In this document: positions 1-6,504 of the stretch, piece by piece
Position numbering within the stretch: position 1 is the first letter of the stretch
Layout: each line of letters opens with the position of its first letter
From: Shouchella tritolerans
GTDB lineage: Bacteria; Bacillota; Bacilli; Bacillales; Bacillaceae_D
Reading direction: 5' to 3'
Assembly: GCF_025770735.1 (NCBI RefSeq)
Contig: NZ_JAODPB010000002.1
Coordinates: 744,001 to 808,000, forward strand
Length of the DNA: 64,000 bases
Notes under the pieces: generated by a model
What the model saw: only the letters and a program-made list of their open reading frames with translations
Told to the model about the DNA's origin: nothing
Databases searched by the model: none
Translations under genes and position numbers: made by a program

Positions 1-262
1 GTCGGTATATTTTCGCTTGCAAGCGACCCTTTTTATAATAAAGCAACGCAGGCACACTTTCAATTTGTGCGCTCCTCGCCCATTCCGGCGCAAGTTGGAT
101 GTTTACTTGCCAAAATGAAAACGTTTCTTTGCTTTCCTCGATGATCGACAGCATCCGTTCTGCCTTTTTGCAGGCACCGCAAAAAGGTGAATGGACATAG
201 ACCCATCCATCTTTGCCTGCATCAAGGGCTGCGCAGAGCTCGGAGTAACGAATATTAATCAC
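1..262 (-). CDS. Thioredoxin-like protein, 3' part cut by window edge
   Basis: Reading the minus strand from a GTG at 262 gives an open frame that runs off the left edge, so only about 87 N-terminal residues are visible. It contains a CGAC redox motif (SPFCGACKKAE) about 35 residues in, preceded by WVYVHSPF, the usual beta strand before a thioredoxin active site, and later the VPALLYYKKG segment with the cis-proline expected of the thioredoxin fold. It is probably a small cytoplasmic thiol-disulfide protein of the YtpP/YusE type. The GTG overlaps the 3' end of rnz by 8 nt and has a GGCAGGAAG ribosome site, so the two genes look translationally coupled. Family is fairly sure; exact orthology is not. 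Confidence 0.7.
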   Translation of the reverse strand, partial: MINIRYSELCAALDAGKDGWVYVHSPFCGACKKAERMLSIIEESKETFSFWQVNIQLAPEWARSAQIESVPALLYYKKGRLQAKIYR

Positions 263-1193
263 GGTTTTTTCTTCCTGCCTTTTCCAGTTCAAACACGAAC
301 AAATCTTCAGCAATCATGACATTAGGGAGGAGCGCTGCCGCTTCATCGCGGTATTCGTTTTCATTCCGGGCATACCTAGAGGAAACATGGGTTAAAATAA
401 GTTGGCCAACGGCTGCGCGCTTAGCCAACGCACATGTATCGGCTATGGTCGAGTGCCCATATAGATGAGCATCGTCTTTTTTGTTCGAGGCGAATGTCGC
501 TTCGTGGACAAGAACATCAGCACCAGAGGCAAACGCCTCCATCGCCTTTATAGGTGCCGTGTCTCCAGCAATGACGACTGTTCGTCCACGAATCGGTTCA
601 TCTAAAAACGCACTCCCGTTAATGATGCGGCCGTCAGCGAGTTTGACCGTCTCCCCTTTTTTTAGTTGCGCATAAAGGGGGCCAGGGGGAACCCCGATTG
701 CTTTTAGCGCTTCTGCATCGAGTGTTCCAGGCTTATCTTGTTCTTTTATCCTAAAGGCGTAACTTTCCACAGGATGATCAAGCGCCAATGCATCAACCGT
801 TAACTTTTCTTCGTTACGGATACGGCCTTCTGTAAGCACATGGAAGCGAATCGGGAAACGCAATTTCGTTTTGGTCGTTTCCAATGCTTGCATTACAAAT
901 GCCTCTAGCCCTTTTGGCCCGTAAATATCTAGCAGTGTTTCCGCCCCTTGAAAAGAGCGGGAACTTAACAATCCTGGCAATCCCAAAATATGGTCGCCAT
1001 GCAAATGGGTAATAAAGATTGCTTCAACCGCCGCCAGAGACAACGGAGAATGAAGAAACTGATGCTGTGTCGCTTCTCCGCAATCAAACAACCATACCGT
1101 CCCGTTGCGCCCTAAAAACCGAATCGCCAAGGCGCTGACATTGCGTTTTTTTGCAGGCACACCGGCGCCTGTTCCTAAAAAATGCAGTTCCAT
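255..1193 (-). CDS. rnz: Ribonuclease Z (tRNA 3' processing endonuclease)
   Basis: Metallo-beta-lactamase-fold endonuclease that removes 3' trailers from tRNA precursors lacking an encoded CCA. The protein begins MELHFLGTGAGVPAKKRN, the family signature start, and carries the zinc motif THLHGDH, the GDT motif (VIAGDTAP), HEATF and the final LTHVSSRY histidine motif. The open frame extends 13 codons upstream, but the ATG at 1193 is chosen because it matches the family N-terminus and lies 1 nt after the stop of the upstream DJ-1/PfpI gene. Length (312 aa) is normal. A thioredoxin-like gene overlaps its 3' end. Confidence 0.95.
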   Translation of the reverse strand: MELHFLGTGAGVPAKKRNVSALAIRFLGRNGTVWLFDCGEATQHQFLHSPLSLAAVEAIFITHLHGDHILGLPGLLSSRSFQGAETLLDIYGPKGLEAFVMQALETTKTKLRFPIRFHVLTEGRIRNEEKLTVDALALDHPVESYAFRIKEQDKPGTLDAEALKAIGVPPGPLYAQLKKGETVKLADGRIINGSAFLDEPIRGRTVVIAGDTAPIKAMEAFASGADVLVHEATFASNKKDDAHLYGHSTIADTCALAKRAAVGQLILTHVSSRYARNENEYRDEAAALLPNVMIAEDLFVFELEKAGRKNRD

Positions 1194-1194
1194 T

Positions 1195-1743
1195 TTATCG
1201 GCCTGCAAGTGCGTCGGCAAATGCTTTGCCATATGGAGCCAAATCTGGAGGGCGGCGGCTTGAAATCAAATGCCCGTCAACGACAACTGGCTCATCGTGC
1301 CAAATAGCGCCAGCGTTTTCCATATCATCGCGAATACCTGGCGTGCTCGTCACTCGCTTGCCATTAAGAATACCTGCTGAGATGAGCACCCAACCAGCGT
1401 GGCAAATTTGCCCAATCGGCTTTTTTTGCTTGTCCATTTCCTTAATGAAGGAAAGAAGCTCTGGATAACGGCGGAGCTTGTCTGGCGCCCAACCACCAGG
1501 AACTAAAACACCATCAAATTCGTCAGCTGATGCTTCGTTAAAAGAAATCGTACTCGTTGCCGGTACTCCGTATTTGCCTATATAGGTTTTGTTCGCTTCA
1601 GCCCCTGCAAAAACGACATCCGCCCCTTCTTCTTGCAAACGAATGACTGGATACCAAAGTTCCAAATCCTCAAATTCCGCATCAACTGCAGCTAAAACGC
1701 GCTTTCCTTTTAGACGCACGGGCCATTCCTCCTCTGAATCCAT
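1195..1743 (-). CDS. DJ-1/PfpI family protein
   Basis: A 182-aa protein of the DJ-1/PfpI/YfkM class, a glutamine-amidotransferase-like fold found in stress proteins, deglycases and chaperones. Visible features are the VLVPGGWAPDKLR loop, the nucleophile elbow QICHAGW with the expected cysteine, and an acidic residue early on (DAEFEDLE) in the position that normally polarises the cysteine. Substrate cannot be inferred. It is followed after 1 nt by rnz, suggesting co-transcription. The family assignment is secure; the cellular role is not. Confidence 0.85.
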   Translation of the reverse strand: MDSEEEWPVRLKGKRVLAAVDAEFEDLELWYPVIRLQEEGADVVFAGAEANKTYIGKYGVPATSTISFNEASADEFDGVLVPGGWAPDKLRRYPELLSFIKEMDKQKKPIGQICHAGWVLISAGILNGKRVTSTPGIRDDMENAGAIWHDEPVVVDGHLISSRRPPDLAPYGKAFADALAGR

Positions 1744-1776
1744 TTCTAATTCGTGCTTTGCGTGTAAACAGCGAAG

Positions 1777-3021
1777 TCAAATAAGCAAAGAAAACAAATT
1801 TTCATCCTTGTTGACTTCATTATAGGCAAAACCAATCTTCTCCATTCTTTCGATCAACCCATCATAATCTTTGCTGCATTTCAGTTCAATTCCAATTAAT
1901 ACTGGACCGTTCGATTTATTGTTTTTCTTTGTATATTCAAAGCGAGTAATGTCATCTTCTGGGCCAAGCACATCGGTAATAAATTCACGTAGCGCCCCAG
2001 CTCGCTGTGGAAATTCGACGATAAAATAATGCTGCAATCCTTCATAGATAAGCGAACGTTCTCTGATTTCCTCCATCCGCCCGATATCGTTGTTGCCGCC
2101 ACTCACAATACAGACAACGACTTTTCCCTTAATTTGTTCAGCATACAAATCAAGGGCGGCAATAGGCATAGCCCCTGCCGGTTCGGCAACTAGCGCATTC
2201 TCATTGTAAAGGTTTAAAATCGTCGTACAAATTTTGCCTTCTGGAACAAGAATAATGTCATCTAGCAGTTCTTTGCAAATTTCCAGTGTTTTGTCACCGA
2301 CTTTTTTCACAGCCGCTCCATCAACAAATTTGTCGATTTCATCTAGCTCAACAACGTTGCCTTGCTTAATTGATTCCGTCATTGATGCAGCACCTGATGG
2401 TTCACAGCCAATCATTTTTGTGGTTGGGCTGACGCTTTTTATATACGTAGCCGTCCCACTAATGAGCCCACCGCCGCCGATTGATGAAAACACAAAATCT
2501 GGCGTTTCCTCAATGTCATTCATAATTTCAAGCCCGACTGTTCCTTGCCCGGCAATCACTTTGTCTTGGTTAAATGGGTGGATGAATGTCATTTCTTGTT
2601 CTTCGCAATATTGAATGGCGTCCGCATAAGAATCATCGAACGTATCGCCAATTAACCTGACATCCACATAGTCCCTGCCAAAAAATTTCACTTGTGCGAC
2701 TTTTTGCTTTGGCGTGGTAGTCGGCATGAAAATAACACCTTTGACTCTTAAAGCGCGGCATGAGTAGGCGACCCCTTGTGCATGGTTCCCAGCACTTGCG
2801 CATACAACACCAGCAGCAAGTTCTTCTTTTGATAGCGAAGAAATTTGGTAATAGGCGCCGCGAATTTTAAAGGATCTGACAACTTGCAAGTCTTCCCGTT
2901 TTAAATAAACTGTGCAATCATATCGTTCAGACAAAACCTGATCTTTTTGCAAAGGTGTATGCGTCACGACATCTTTAATTTGTTGATTTGCTCGAATAAT
3001 ATCCTGTAAATGCGTGGTCAT
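1777..3021 (-). CDS. ilvA: Threonine ammonia-lyase (threonine deaminase)
   Basis: PLP enzyme converting L-threonine to 2-oxobutanoate and ammonia, the first step of isoleucine synthesis. The PLP lysine motif is SFKIRGAY, with the glycine-rich loop SIGGGGLISG and the SGGNND motif further on. The last 80 or so residues form a single ACT-like regulatory domain, as in the Bacillus type. ATG at 3021 (MTTHLQDI) is preferred over the longer frame because AAAGGACG lies just upstream; this gives 414 aa. It stands alone; no T-box or other leader element was recognised upstream. Confidence 0.93.
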   Translation of the reverse strand: MTTHLQDIIRANQQIKDVVTHTPLQKDQVLSERYDCTVYLKREDLQVVRSFKIRGAYYQISSLSKEELAAGVVCASAGNHAQGVAYSCRALRVKGVIFMPTTTPKQKVAQVKFFGRDYVDVRLIGDTFDDSYADAIQYCEEQEMTFIHPFNQDKVIAGQGTVGLEIMNDIEETPDFVFSSIGGGGLISGTATYIKSVSPTTKMIGCEPSGAASMTESIKQGNVVELDEIDKFVDGAAVKKVGDKTLEICKELLDDIILVPEGKICTTILNLYNENALVAEPAGAMPIAALDLYAEQIKGKVVVCIVSGGNNDIGRMEEIRERSLIYEGLQHYFIVEFPQRAGALREFITDVLGPEDDITRFEYTKKNNKSNGPVLIGIELKCSKDYDGLIERMEKIGFAYNEVNKDENLFSLLI

Positions 3022-3128
3022 TACAAACGTCCTTTCGTCGTGCACATTCCCTCGGGTATGTGTATAGATACAATGGTATTTATTCTAACATACGTCCACC
3101 AATTCTGAAACCCTTAGCTAAGGAGATC

Positions 3129-3157
3129 TTGCACAAGCACGAGCGATCTTTTATAAT
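3129..3157 (+). promoter_or_regulatory. SigmaA-type promoter for the small membrane protein gene
   Basis: TTGCAC (3129-3134), a 17-nt spacer, then TATAAT (3152-3157), a near-consensus housekeeping promoter 60 nt before the ATG at 3217. No operator-like repeat was seen. Confidence 0.7.
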
Positions 3158-3216
3158 GGTAGTGAGAACGTTTGCAGATGATACATATCCGTTTTTATTG
3201 GAAAAGGAGAGGTCTG

Positions 3217-3417
3217 ATGTTAAAGAAAGGACTCTTTGCTGCCGCTCTTATAGTAGCCATTGTTGTGCTTGCTTATGAGCCTGCTGTGCTTGCCGCTGCG
3301 GCGGAATCAACTGAACAAGTTGAAGAGAATGATGGTTTTATACGCGTCATCCTTAACATTTTGTCTGTCGCTACACTTGCCTTTCTCGCTTTTTTAACCA
3401 TCACGGACAAAGGCTAA
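3217..3417 (+). CDS. Small exported or membrane protein, unknown function
   Basis: A 66-aa protein with a basic N-terminus (MLKKG), a hydrophobic stretch about residues 5-25 ending in alanines (possible signal peptide or first membrane helix), a short acidic linker (ESTEQVEEND) and a second hydrophobic segment (about 42-61) before a charged end. The ATG at 3217 has a GGAGAGG ribosome site; frames starting earlier lack one. It has a strong promoter and is followed at once by a bidirectional terminator, so it is monocistronic. I do not recognise the family. Confidence 0.6.
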   Translation: MLKKGLFAAALIVAIVVLAYEPAVLAAAAESTEQVEENDGFIRVILNILSVATLAFLAFLTITDKG

Positions 3418-3422
3418 ATGCG

Positions 3423-3458
3423 AAAAAAGCAAGCCCACACATTTGTGTGGGCTTGCTT
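3423..3458. terminator. Bidirectional intrinsic terminator between convergent genes
   Basis: A perfect stem of about 12 bp (GCAAGCCCACAC with its complement, loop ATTT) preceded by AAAAAA. On the minus strand the A run becomes the T tract, so it terminates the yppE transcript; it can also end the small membrane protein gene. Confidence 0.8.
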
Positions 3459-3461
3459 CAA

Positions 3462-3516
3462 TGTGTAGACAAACGCCTGCATACGTCGTCGTTCTCTTCA
3501 CTCAGGCACGTTCTAT
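3462..3516. repeat. Dispersed intergenic repeat, copy A
   Basis: Shares ordered blocks with 9381-9443: TGTAG, CAAACGC, GCATACGTCGTCGTT, then CACGTTCTATT. The CAAACG and CGTT blocks can pair, so the element folds as a short hairpin. It lies directly after a terminator hairpin and runs into the stop codon of yppE. Confidence 0.5.
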
Positions 3517-3887
3517 TGTTCAGACGCAGCTCGTTCCATTTCAGCCAATAGACTGCTTAGCACATAACGAACCGATTTAAACGTTTCACGCTGGCGCTTC
3601 ATGCCAGATGAAGGATAAAAGGACTTAATCGCAACCACATCCAAGTTCTCAACCGTTTGCTCGAGCTGACTGACATGCAAATCCCGAGGATCGGTTTTCA
3701 ATAAAAATGCTTTTGCGATTGGTAGCCATGCTGCTGCTTTAGGCTGAACTTTATCGGCAAACGGCTTGACCCGATTATGAAAATCGACTTCATAGGTCGG
3801 ATCCTGTTTCACCACTTCAATATAGTATTGTTCGGCTTCCTCTGTTAAAGCAAGGAGCTCCTCTGTTAATGACTTTAAAGTATCCAT
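3513..3887 (-). CDS. yppE: DUF1798 family protein YppE
   Basis: A 124-aa, mostly helical cytoplasmic protein matching my recollection of B. subtilis YppE in length and character (helical N-terminus TLKSLTEELLALTEE, later FYPSSGMKRQRETFKSVRYVLSSLL). No catalytic motif is visible and the function is unknown. The neighbourhood supports the call: yppC, recU and ponA lie close by as in B. subtilis. ATG at 3887 has a GGGAGGTG ribosome site. The 3' end abuts a dispersed repeat and a bidirectional terminator. Confidence 0.75.
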   Translation of the reverse strand: MDTLKSLTEELLALTEEAEQYYIEVVKQDPTYEVDFHNRVKPFADKVQPKAAAWLPIAKAFLLKTDPRDLHVSQLEQTVENLDVVAIKSFYPSSGMKRQRETFKSVRYVLSSLLAEMERAASEQ

Positions 3888-3930
3888 CGGCTACACCTCC
3901 CACAGCAAAAAGTGTAGCATATCTTTTTGT

Positions 3931-4440
3931 TTAAAAGGCAAACAAGTTCATAAACGATCTCCACGGCCCGCGCTTTACCTTCTTCGGCGCATGTTCATTG
4001 ACGACTTGCTTTTCTTGATGGTGATGGCTCATCATCCGCTTTTCAATTAACGACAGCCTGTCTTCAAGAGTTCCGACCAGTTTCATCATTTCATCGAGCT
4101 CGCTTCGATGCTTGAGCAATTGGTAGCTGACAACGTCATCGGCCTTTGTCGCTAGCTTTTCTTCGAGGGCGTCTACTTGCACCATCATCTTTTCAAGCTT
4201 TGCTTCATATTGCTTTGTAGGAACACATGGCACCCCTTGGCGTTCATTCAAGTTGATGTCCTTCATGCGCTTCCCTTCGTCAAGCTCCCGCTTTATTTTT
4301 TTAAATAGTTGCAGATGTTTTTCGGTATAAAGAAAATGCCCTTGTTCCGTTACGTCGCAATCAATTTTGAAATATTTGGTCCACCTTTGAATCGTGGTCG
4401 GATTTACGCCAATCGCCTCTGACATTTCTTTCGTTTTCAT
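3931..4440 (-). CDS. racA: RacA-like chromosome-anchoring protein
   Basis: The first 65 residues are a MerR-type winged helix ([24 protein letters not shown]) followed by KRMKDINL. A predicted coiled coil follows (about residues 75-135, [15 protein letters not shown] and [12 protein letters not shown]), and the end is short, basic and hydrophobic ([12 protein letters not shown]). This layout is that of RacA, which binds oriC-proximal DNA and tethers it to the cell pole through DivIVA when the axial filament forms at sporulation. Length (169 aa) is near the family norm. A strong AAGGAGGTC site precedes the ATG. It could instead be another MerR-like coiled-coil protein, since B. subtilis racA lies elsewhere. 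Confidence 0.6.
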   Translation of the reverse strand: MKTKEMSEAIGVNPTTIQRWTKYFKIDCDVTEQGHFLYTEKHLQLFKKIKRELDEGKRMKDINLNERQGVPCVPTKQYEAKLEKMMVQVDALEEKLATKADDVVSYQLLKHRSELDEMMKLVGTLEDRLSLIEKRMMSHHHQEKQVVNEHAPKKVKRGPWRSFMNLFAF

Positions 4441-4637
4441 GCAATGACCTCCTTTAACTCAATTTGCTTAAAAACGGATTCGCCCTACACTTTTTTTCTC
4501 CTACGCCGTTGACAAAACTAGAACGGATTCAACAAAGAAAGTCGTTCTCTCCTGGAATAAGCGGCGATTCACGGTGTTTCGACAACACATAAACGAATCG
4601 GTTTTTATCCATACTGAAGGAAAGGAGGTTTTCCGTA

Positions 4638-4751
4638 ATGAAAAAAGATCATCGCCAAGGAAAAACGAACGCTAAAAACCAAACAAGCAATGAAAAAACA
4701 CGCTATACAGGCGATAAAAAACTAGGCGGTCCAAACCGGCCAGCCGAATAA
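4638..4751 (+). CDS. sspM: Minor small acid-soluble spore protein SspM
   Basis: A 37-aa, very basic and hydrophilic peptide ending DKKLGGPNRPAE, essentially the conserved end of B. subtilis SspM (DKKLGGPNRPST). SspM is one of the minor acid-soluble proteins packed in the spore core. AAAGGAGG at 4621-4628 precedes the ATG at ideal spacing. CATACTGA about 30 nt upstream resembles a sigma-G -10 element, fitting forespore expression, but the -35 is not convincing. The B. subtilis gene also sits in the ypp neighbourhood. A terminator follows. Confidence 0.8.
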   Translation: MKKDHRQGKTNAKNQTSNEKTRYTGDKKLGGPNRPAE

Positions 4752-4784
4752 CGAGCGCAATCTAAAGCCCTACAAATAAAAGTG

Positions 4785-4817
4785 AACTGCACCTTTTTTC
4801 CGGTGCAGTTTTTATTT
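4785..4817 (+). terminator. Intrinsic terminator after sspM
   Basis: Stem AACTGCACC / GGTGCAGTT with an 8-nt loop followed by TTTATTTT. It ends the sspM transcript; its 3' arm overlaps the stop region of convergent yppC. Confidence 0.8.
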
Positions 4818-5714
4818 TGTTCGCCAGCGATCGACATGGGCTAGTAATGCCAATTCCCATTTTGCCCATTTCCGCTGTTTCTCTGCCAAAACGGGCTTAA
4901 CACGGATTGGTTTAAAGAACGATTCTACTTCCTCTAGGTCCTGGCTAACGGCCCAATCATTGCGAGGGGCTGGCTTGTGGCGAAAGCGCGGATAAACAAG
5001 CCGTAGCGGCAACGCCTTTTCCAATCGGTCATACTCTTTCCGGGACCCAGTTGGCTCTTGTTGGTTTGTAAATTGGAAAATGGTTGACTCGGTCTCTTCG
5101 TGGTAAAGGACAGCGCCGATTCGCTTGCCAAGCGTAATACGTGCTGTTGGATTGGCAAAATTCGTCACCGGCTCAGCGTATCCTGAGCCAGTTGGCGTTG
5201 GCAAGATGACATGGCTGAAATGGGCTAGCTCGTTTAGCGTATAAAAAACAGAATGAAAAAAAGATTCTAGTGCTGGCTCATCTAAAAAACGTGTCTGCAA
5301 CATGAGCTGTTCGTTGATAATCAAAGCAGTCATTAGCCTAATTTCATCACGCTCTTCCCAAAAACGACGCCATTCTTCGATCATAAAACGAGACACAAAG
5401 AAATGTTCCAGCTCTTGAAAATGAGGAGTCTTCGTTCGTTTCCATTTTGCATATAATTGCAATTGAGGATAGGCATCTGCAAAAATCAGCCAATTGGCAC
5501 GCTCATAAACAGAGACAATGGCTTGTCTCGTCTCTTTTGGCAAGACCGCAGCTAACGGGCCACCGGCAAGGTCAGTCATATTCCAGCCCGCATTCCTGGA
5601 CACGATTCCAGCAAGCCGTGCCCAACGAATTTCAGGATGGCGCCTGCCGAATGCCTCGTATGCTTTTGTCCTTGCAATATTATCGACATTGTTAAAGCGA
5701 ATGATCCCTTTCAT
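4812..5714 (-). CDS. yppC: DUF2515 family protein YppC
   Basis: A 300-aa protein of the YppC family, usually encoded beside recU and ponA in Bacilli, as here. The early IVSRNAGWNMTDLAGGPL block is the part I recognise. No membrane segment or catalytic motif is obvious and the function is unknown. It is divergent from recU, with about 160 nt between the two starts that must hold both promoters. Confidence 0.75.
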   Translation of the reverse strand: MKGIIRFNNVDNIARTKAYEAFGRRHPEIRWARLAGIVSRNAGWNMTDLAGGPLAAVLPKETRQAIVSVYERANWLIFADAYPQLQLYAKWKRTKTPHFQELEHFFVSRFMIEEWRRFWEERDEIRLMTALIINEQLMLQTRFLDEPALESFFHSVFYTLNELAHFSHVILPTPTGSGYAEPVTNFANPTARITLGKRIGAVLYHEETESTIFQFTNQQEPTGSRKEYDRLEKALPLRLVYPRFRHKPAPRNDWAVSQDLEEVESFFKPIRVKPVLAEKQRKWAKWELALLAHVDRWRTK

Positions 5715-5877
5715 CCCATGCTTTCCCTCATTTTTTCGTTAATTTTTCAACAGATCGCGCTTTCTGTTCCGCTACTCAGACGACAAATATGCTAAAATGT
5801 AAGAATGACTATGCTTTGTTACCTTTCCGCATATAGACAAAAAACATACAAAAGCGATTTGGAAAGGATGTGGGCAA

Positions 5878-6501
5878 ATGCCGATTCGCTACCCGAATGG
5901 ACAGCCCTACTCACGCAGCCCTCAGCAAGGGCAGGCGAAAAAGCCACTACCTGCCGATACATATAGCGGCCGCGGTATGACACTCGAGCAGGACATTGAC
6001 GAGGCGAATTTATATTATTTGAGCCAACAGCGGGCAGTCGTCCATAAAAAACCGACACCGGTGCAAATTGTCAAAGTTGACTACCCAAAACGAAGCGCAG
6101 CTGTCATCCGTGAAGCTTATTTTAAGCAAGCTTCAACGACAGATTATAATGGCGTTTACCGAGGCGCCTATATCGATTTTGAAGCAAAAGAAACAAAAAA
6201 CAAAACGTCGTTCCCGCTGAAAAACATTCACCCGCACCAAGTTGATCACATGCGGGAAGTCAGCAAACACGGCGGCATTTGTTTTGTGCTCATTCGCTTT
6301 TTTCAATCGGCAGAAGTTTTTTTACTTGATGCCAAACATTTAATTGATTATTATGACAATCAGGACGTACGGAAATCGATCAAAAAAACAGAGATTGAAC
6401 GACTTGGACACCAAGTAAAAACGGGCCTGCACCCGCCCATTGATTATTTGCGGACGCTTGACGCCGTTTACTTTAACGGGGATGCAAAGGAGAGGACGTA
6501 A
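5878..6501 (+). CDS. recU: Holliday junction resolvase RecU
   Basis: Cleaves four-way DNA junctions at the end of recombinational repair and helps chromosome segregation, working with RuvAB in Firmicutes. The 207-aa protein has a disordered basic N-terminus and then the endonuclease core: [10 protein letters not shown], the conserved [15 protein letters not shown] block with acidic and lysine catalytic residues, and [12 protein letters not shown] at 5878 has AAAGGATG upstream. ponA starts 3 nt after its stop, the standard recU-ponA (prfA) operon. Confidence 0.95.
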   Translation: MPIRYPNGQPYSRSPQQGQAKKPLPADTYSGRGMTLEQDIDEANLYYLSQQRAVVHKKPTPVQIVKVDYPKRSAAVIREAYFKQASTTDYNGVYRGAYIDFEAKETKNKTSFPLKNIHPHQVDHMREVSKHGGICFVLIRFFQSAEVFLLDAKHLIDYYDNQDVRKSIKKTEIERLGHQVKTGLHPPIDYLRTLDAVYFNGDAKERT

Positions 6502-6504
6502 GAC

